Source of the DNA: Filomicrobium sp.
Lineage (GTDB): Bacteria; Pseudomonadota; Alphaproteobacteria; Rhizobiales; Hyphomicrobiaceae
Length of the DNA stretch: 8,356 bases
Assembly: GCA_021775655.1 (NCBI GenBank)
Contig: JAJFHK010000204.1
Location: 1-8,356, forward strand
Direction of reading: 5' to 3'
Shown here: positions 5,919-8,356 of the stretch, piece by piece
Layout of the letters: each line of letters opens with the position of its first letter
Position numbering within the stretch: the first letter of the stretch is position 1
Position numbers and translations under genes: made by a program
Notes under the pieces: generated by a model
Seen by the model: the letters and a program-made list of their open reading frames with translations, nothing else
Databases searched by the model: none
Told to the model about the DNA's origin: nothing

Positions 5919-6779
5919 ATGACAGCAACTCCAGGCGCCACCGTTCTGACGCTCGCAATTCGAACCCTCAAACGGGCAGGGGCATCAATTCTACCATTTG
6001 CCCGGTTCTATTGCCTACCATGGCTTGTCGGCGCACTCGTGCTCGTTGCAGCCCGAATTTTCAGACAGGAACAATTCCAAATTCCCTTATCCGCCACCCA
6101 TTGGAGCGATAGCATTCTATGGGCGCCGTTTATGGCCATCGTCGCTGTCCTCACCTTGCGCCACATGGCAAGCAAACAACTTGTATCCCAATCTGCCGAA
6201 ACAGTTTTCAACGACGCACTCGGTTACGTTGCACTCATCCTCGCAGCGTTTTTCATGCTGGAATCTCAGCTCCTCGTCGTAGAAAATAGCCTCACGACGA
6301 GCTACGTCCACTACCTTTACGACCCAGTTTCGTCGCAAGCACTCTCCGGCTCGGAGTTGATCGAAAAGTTCGGCTCAAGCCTCATTATTTTCCGGAACAC
6401 GGTCACGATTTGCACGCTGGCCTTAAAGGCGGGCTTCATGGCCGTTGCCGCCGGTGTGCTTTGGAATCTGGCGCTCGTCCAAGATTTTAGCTTCAAAGAG
6501 TCTCTGGCGACCTTCCGGGCCAACGCGCTATACTTGTTCGCGTTCTTTTTCGTGTTCGAAATCATCTTCCACCAGCTCTTCCTGCTGTATACCGTGCTGG
6601 TCATTTACTTGCCGCTGGAATGGCCGGACACATCAATCTCACTCAGCTGGCGCAGACACGTCGTGCCTCAGTTTGTTCGCGAACTCGTCTGGATGCCAAT
6701 TCATTTCGTTGTAACGCTGATTGCACTCTCGTCTATCGCAGAGGTTCAGCTGTTCTTGACTGGGCGCTCTGCCGCTTGA
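5919..6779 (+). CDS. Six-helix integral membrane protein, unknown function
   Basis: A 286-aa hydrophobic protein that I do not recognise. About six membrane segments are predicted: near 31-47 (CLPWLVGALVLVAARIF), 66-84 (ILWAPFMAIVAVLTLR), 100-120, 160-187, 203-232 and 257-280. The largest non-membrane loops are 121-157, with VHYLYDP, and 233-256, which is rich in Arg and Ser. Helix 5 is strikingly aromatic (LYLFAFFFVFEIIFHQLFLLY), with a buried Glu-His pair (Glu214, His218). No catalytic or transporter motif was found. The start is uncertain: ATG 5919 is used because the frame upstream to TTG 5856 lacks a ribosome site and adds non-hydrophobic residues; ATG 5919 itself has no clear Shine-Dalgarno. 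Codons are less GC-rich than in mraZ or the ATPase, which may indicate transfer. It stands alone, followed by 480 bases without a confident gene. Confidence 0.75.
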   Translation: MTATPGATVLTLAIRTLKRAGASILPFARFYCLPWLVGALVLVAARIFRQEQFQIPLSATHWSDSILWAPFMAIVAVLTLRHMASKQLVSQSAETVFNDALGYVALILAAFFMLESQLLVVENSLTTSYVHYLYDPVSSQALSGSELIEKFGSSLIIFRNTVTICTLALKAGFMAVAAGVLWNLALVQDFSFKESLATFRANALYLFAFFFVFEIIFHQLFLLYTVLVIYLPLEWPDTSISLSWRRHVVPQFVRELVWMPIHFVVTLIALSSIAEVQLFLTGRSAA

Positions 6780-7259
6780 GGCGAGGACGGCCCTGCGCCC
6801 TGAATGTCATTTATGTGGTTATCACGGTCCCCCTATTTCGCATGCCGACATGGGACCTTGGCCTTTGCATCCCGAAAACGACTTCCGGCCTAGCCAACAT
6901 TCATCGGTACGCCCAGCCCGCCCCACCCGCACTACCGCTTCTTCGATGTCATCGGTTGCCCACCAGCCCCTGTGCTCACCCGGCACCGGGGCGCGATTTC
7001 CCGCGCTATCCCCATAGAAATCGTTAACAATCCATTGACGACCATAAAATTCCATGCCATCCCATACATGCCCGTCCGCACCGGGCAAAGGGCCGTGGCG
7101 TGGCGCCTGTCTTGTGAGAGGGCCAAGCCAGTGCGACCGCCACGGTCCGCCGGCCCCTCGATGAAGGTCCGTTTGCGTCGCGAGGTTTGCGTAATGGGGG
7201 CCTGTCCGGAGCGGAGTTTTTTTTGTTTCGCGTCGAGGTTCGAGGACAACTGAAAAGGG
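6780..7259. other. 480-base region upstream of mraZ, no confident gene
   Basis: This should contain the promoter of the dcw cluster. A minus-strand frame ending at TGA 6822-6824 is open for well over 100 codons and includes MEFYGRQWIVNDFYGDSAGN (7053-6994), but has no supported start. A plus-strand frame ends at 7253. Close to mraZ there are repeated GTTTGCGT boxes (7171-7178, 7185-7192), a related GTTTCGCGTC (7225-7234), a weak hairpin TCCG-GAG-CGGA (7205-7215) and a T8 tract (7217-7224). A convincing -35/-10 pair and canonical MraZ boxes (TGGG every 10 bases, reading toward mraZ) were not found. Confidence 0.5.
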
Positions 7260-7739
7260 ATGGACCGCTTTGTCTCGACATTCACGAACAAGATCGACGC
7301 CAAAGGCCGCGTCTCGGTGCCGGCCTCCTTCCGCGCCGTCCTCGAACGCGACGGCTATGCCGGCGGCATCTACTGTTATCCCTCGCTCGACGCTCCAGCC
7401 CTCGATGCAGGCGGCGAGAGACTTGCGGGCAAGATCGATGCGCTTCTCAATGATCTCGCACCGTATTCGGACGAGCGCGACGAACTCTCCGTCGCTCTCT
7501 ACGGTGACGTCCAGGTTCTCACAATCGATGGCGACGGACGCATCGTGCTTCCTGAAGGCCTACGCAAGCACGCCGGTCTTCAAGACAGGGTTGCTTTTGT
7601 CGGCCTTGGCGACAAGTTTCAGATCTGGGAGCCGGGTCGCTTCGACGAGCGCCGGCAAGCCGCACGCGAAAAGGTTCGCGACCATCGAAAACTCTTCCGC
7701 TCCGAATCCGATAAAGGCCCCGGCGGAACGGAAGAATGA
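7260..7739 (+). CDS. mraZ: Transcriptional regulator MraZ
   Basis: Regulator of the division and cell wall cluster; in E. coli it forms a ring-shaped oligomer that binds repeats upstream of its own gene and represses the operon. Length 159 aa, normal for the family. Two SpoVT/AbrB-like MraZ half-domains are seen, each with the DxxxR signature: Asp13-Arg17 in IDAKGRVSVPASFR and Asp90-Arg94 in IDGDGRIVLPEGLR. The second domain continues VAFVGLGDKFQIWEP (111-125), typical of the family, and an Arg/Lys-rich tail follows. The start MDRFVSTFTN matches relatives. AAAAGGG touches the ATG directly, while a better GAGGA lies 13 bases upstream, so the ribosome site is unusually placed. It leads the cluster and is followed by rsmH after 35 bases, certainly in the same transcript. 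Confidence 0.97.
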   Translation: MDRFVSTFTNKIDAKGRVSVPASFRAVLERDGYAGGIYCYPSLDAPALDAGGERLAGKIDALLNDLAPYSDERDELSVALYGDVQVLTIDGDGRIVLPEGLRKHAGLQDRVAFVGLGDKFQIWEPGRFDERRQAAREKVRDHRKLFRSESDKGPGGTEE

Positions 7740-7774
7740 TCAATTTGCAGCGGGGGCTGAGGAGCACGGGATAG

Positions 7775-8356
7775 ATGCCGCGGCGCGGACCCATATCGGG
7801 GGACAGGGTGAGCGCACAGAGCGGCCGGCATATTCCCGTGCTTCTTGCCGCGGTGCTGGAAGCACTACAGCCAAAGGACGGCGAAACCTACATTGACGTA
7901 ACATTTGGTGCGGGCGGCTACACACGCGCGCTGCTAGAAGCCGCCGATTGCAAGGTGACAGCCTTCGACCGCGACCCGACTGCGGTCGCTGAAGCCGCAC
8001 CCATGCTCGCCGAATTCGGCAACCGCCTGCAGCTCATCGAGGCCCCATTCGGTGATCTCCTTGAACTTGCCGGCAACCCTTCTGCAGCTCCAAAAGTCGC
8101 AGGTGACCAGCCCAACACGCCTTTAGGAAGTGTTGGCAACAACGACGCTAGCAAGCCCAACAAATCTTTAGGCGCCAACATCAGCTCGCGCAGTGTTGAG
8201 CAAGGAAGCGTTGGCACACTAAAATCAACTGCCGATGGCGTTGTATTCGACCTCGGCGTCTCATCCATGCAGCTCGACCAACCCGAACGTGGCTTTTCCT
8301 TTCAAGCCGACGGGCCACTTGATATGCGGATGGAAGGAGAGCAAAGCGCCTTGCCC
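7775..8356 (+). CDS. rsmH: 16S rRNA (cytosine(1402)-N4)-methyltransferase RsmH, 3' end outside the window
   Basis: SAM-dependent enzyme that N4-methylates C1402 of 16S rRNA in the decoding centre; formerly mraW. The first 194 residues are present. [14 protein letters not shown] (18-31) opens the domain, motif I is [13 protein letters not shown] (39-51), FDRDPTAV (65-72) follows, then [14 protein letters not shown] (155-168), ERGFSF (171-176) and GPLDMRM (180-186). Between FGDLLEL (92-98) and ADGVVFDLG (153-161) there are about 44 more residues than in E. coli RsmH, rich in Asn, Ser, Gly and Pro, encoded by repetitive DNA. The insert keeps the frame, so the gene seems intact. ATG 7775 is the start: GAGGAG stands 10 bases upstream and a TAG immediately precedes the ATG in frame; GTG 7808 is an alternative. 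Confidence 0.95.
   Translation, partial: MPRRGPISGDRVSAQSGRHIPVLLAAVLEALQPKDGETYIDVTFGAGGYTRALLEAADCKVTAFDRDPTAVAEAAPMLAEFGNRLQLIEAPFGDLLELAGNPSAAPKVAGDQPNTPLGSVGNNDASKPNKSLGANISSRSVEQGSVGTLKSTADGVVFDLGVSSMQLDQPERGFSFQADGPLDMRMEGEQSALP
8109..8216 (+). repeat. Palindromic/direct repeat cluster inside rsmH
   Basis: CCAACAC (8112-8118) and GTGTTGG (8130-8136) form a perfect 7+7 inverted repeat. AGCCCAACA-nnn-CTTTAGG occurs at 8109-8127 and again at 8154-8172, exactly 45 bases (15 codons) apart. AGGAAGTGTTGGCA (8125-8138) recurs as AGGAAGCGTTGGCA (8203-8216), one mismatch. CCAAC or GTTGG cores stand at 8112, 8132, 8157, 8175 and 8210. This coincides with the extra segment of RsmH and suggests a duplicated, partly decayed palindromic element. 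Confidence 0.65.

Noticed and set aside
6912..6932. MraZ boxes (TGGGG-N5-TGGGC on the minus strand)
   Set aside because: Only two units, opposite orientation, and over 300 bases from mraZ; likely a chance result of GC-rich sequence.
6932..7303. Minus-strand ORF overlapping the mraZ start
   Set aside because: Its first codons lie antisense to conserved MraZ residues, it lacks a ribosome site, and its composition is low-quality.

Overview
The window looks like chromosomal DNA of an alphaproteobacterium of the order Hyphomicrobiales (Rhizobiales). The left edge carries the end of a J-domain gene, an AmiD-type amidase and the RNase P RNA gene. The right edge carries mraZ and rsmH, the first two genes of the division and cell wall (dcw) cluster. 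From memory, this amidase / rnpB / mraZ / rsmH order is common in rhizobial relatives, usually with rnpB close to mraZ. Base composition is moderately GC-rich. The genus cannot be fixed from the sequence alone; the Hyphomicrobiaceae are a guess.

Left block (1-1450): the last codons of a DjlA/TerB-like J-domain protein, interrupted by an in-frame TAG; an N-acetylmuramoyl-L-alanine amidase with a C-terminal peptidoglycan-binding domain; then a well-placed promoter and a full-length bacterial type A RNase P RNA whose P1 helix closes perfectly.

Middle block (1450-7260): about 5.8 kb of accessory genes lie between rnpB and mraZ. In order they are a COG4637-type AAA/ABC-like ATPase (+); the degraded remnant of an ArsR-type regulator (-) beside a palindrome; a secreted two-EF-hand protein (+); a short single-helix membrane ORF (-); an exported alpha/beta hydrolase (-); a small two-helix membrane protein (-); a CopD/HemJ-like four-helix membrane protein (+); and a six-helix membrane protein of unknown family (+). 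They do not form one pathway. Spacing and mixed orientation suggest independent single-gene units, most of them envelope-directed. A 480-base stretch before mraZ has no confident gene.

Right block (7260-8356): mraZ, the transcriptional regulator of the dcw cluster, followed 35 bases later by rsmH, the 16S rRNA C1402 N4-methyltransferase, which runs off the window. RsmH carries an unusual in-frame insert of about 44 residues encoded by a palindrome-rich, repetitive DNA segment.

No insertion sequence, CRISPR array, tRNA or complete defence system was seen. The observations most worth following are the repetitive insert in rsmH, the interrupted J-domain gene, the unannotated 40-residue membrane ORF, and an unexplained minus-strand open frame upstream of mraZ.
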